Shown here: piece by piece, positions 23,635 to 24,062 of the stretch
Numbering within the stretch: the stretch's first letter is position 1
Layout of the letters: every line of letters starts with the position of its first letter
Source of the DNA: DAINBT01 sp036732785
GTDB taxonomy: Bacteria; Planctomycetota; Phycisphaerae; Sedimentisphaerales; SM23-30
Direction: 5' to 3'
Assembly (NCBI GenBank): GCA_964537505.1
Contig: CAZICK010000059.1
Coordinates: 1-24,062, forward strand
Length of the DNA stretch: 24,062 bases
The notes under the pieces: generated by a model
The model's database searches: none
The model's input: only the letters and a program-made list of their open reading frames with translations
Told to the model about the DNA's origin: nothing
Made by a program: the position numbers and the translations under genes

Positions 23635-23778
23635 TTACAGTACCACCATCACCGTATTACTCGGCGAACCATCGCCTGCTTTATTTATTGCTATAACGCG
23701 ATACCTGCCTGTGCGTAACCGCGAGCAGACAGGTTCGATTTCAATTCCTTTCGGCTGGTCAACCCATGTCCCTATTTT
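23635..23778 (-). pseudogene. C-terminal remnant of a fibronectin type III domain protein
   Basis: Minus-strand codons between a TGA (23779-23781) and a TAA (23635-23637) encode 47 residues. The last part, GRYRVIAINKAGDGSPSNTV then MVVL, is the typical end of a fibronectin III domain (strand F Y.V.A.N..G.G..S). A TWVDQP start fits an earlier strand. No start codon or upstream domain remains in frame, so this is a gene remnant. Such domains occur in secreted planctomycete proteins. Confidence 0.55.
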
Positions 23779-24062
23779 TCAATCTAACCCACCAAATCCG
23801 TGCCATCCGCGTTCTATTCTTCTCACCACTGATCACTTCTTCATCCTCCCTCCCCCGCAATACGCAATACGACATACGCATCACCCTTCTCTACCACGGC
23901 CCGTCCAAAAAAACAAGGGAAATCTCCGTTTTTATCTGTTTTCTTTCCCGATTTCCCCATCCCCCCTCTTTCCCTCCCCAACCCCCTGACTTCTGACTTC
24001 TGTCCCTCCCCCCCCCCACCGGTCCGCCCTCTTTCCTTCCGTCTTCTGACCCTCCTCCCAGG
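23779..24062. other. Pyrimidine-rich, repeat-like intergenic DNA
   Basis: No gene seen. The plus strand is strongly C/T-rich from about 23810. It contains short repeated words: cgcaatacgcaatacg (around 23858), acttctgacttctg (around 23988) and a run of ten C at 24008-24017. Phrases such as atccgtgccatccgcg (around 23796) resemble dispersed intergenic repeats. Confidence 0.5.

Overview
The window looks like chromosomal DNA of a planctomycete, most likely of the class Phycisphaerae. This is an inference from gene content, not a database match. The signs are a secreted protein starting with a signal peptide and a dockerin-like repeat, a secreted GH106-type glycosidase, a fibronectin-III C-terminal remnant, a compact RpoD-like sigma factor, and gene-poor stretches full of short intergenic repeats.

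Layout. (1) 1-950: the start of a minus-strand secreted dockerin-like protein (cut by the window edge), a short minus-strand ORF with a signal peptide, a 143-bp inverted-repeat element and a promoter. (2) 952-6701, plus strand: a tight four-gene MacAB-TolC-like export operon (outer-membrane lipoprotein, periplasmic adaptor, ATPase, FtsX/MacB permease). Two of its junctions overlap by 14 nt and the other abuts directly. (3) 6769-14868, minus strand: GH106-like glycosidase, apt, a secreted helical-repeat protein and miaB, with gaps of 37-85 nt. (4) 14910-15937: a truncated IS30-type transposase end next to a minus-strand sigma-70 factor. (5) 15938-19332: a structured intergenic region with a near-consensus promoter, then a sigma-54-dependent activator whose N-terminus is a low-molecular-weight phosphatase/ArsC-like domain without its catalytic cysteine, then gpsA. 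(6) 19333-22760: repeats (19-bp tandem array, hairpins), a small truncated ORF, a Type II-like restriction-modification pair (minus strand) preceded by a decayed XRE controller, and 21-bp degenerate repeats. Two similar copies of a 17-bp sequence flank this cassette. (7) 22764-24062: an HhH-GPD DNA glycosylase, a fibronectin-III remnant and a pyrimidine-rich right edge.

How the genes work together. The export operon should form an envelope-spanning tripartite pump. The GH106 enzyme probably acts on rhamnose-containing polysaccharide outside the cytoplasm. MiaB, Apt, GpsA and the sigma factor are housekeeping. The least conventional gene is the sigma-54 activator at 16416-18164, whose input module looks like a catalytically dead phosphatase fold joined to a cysteine-bearing PAS domain. 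The restriction-modification/glycosylase region is the clearest accessory segment.
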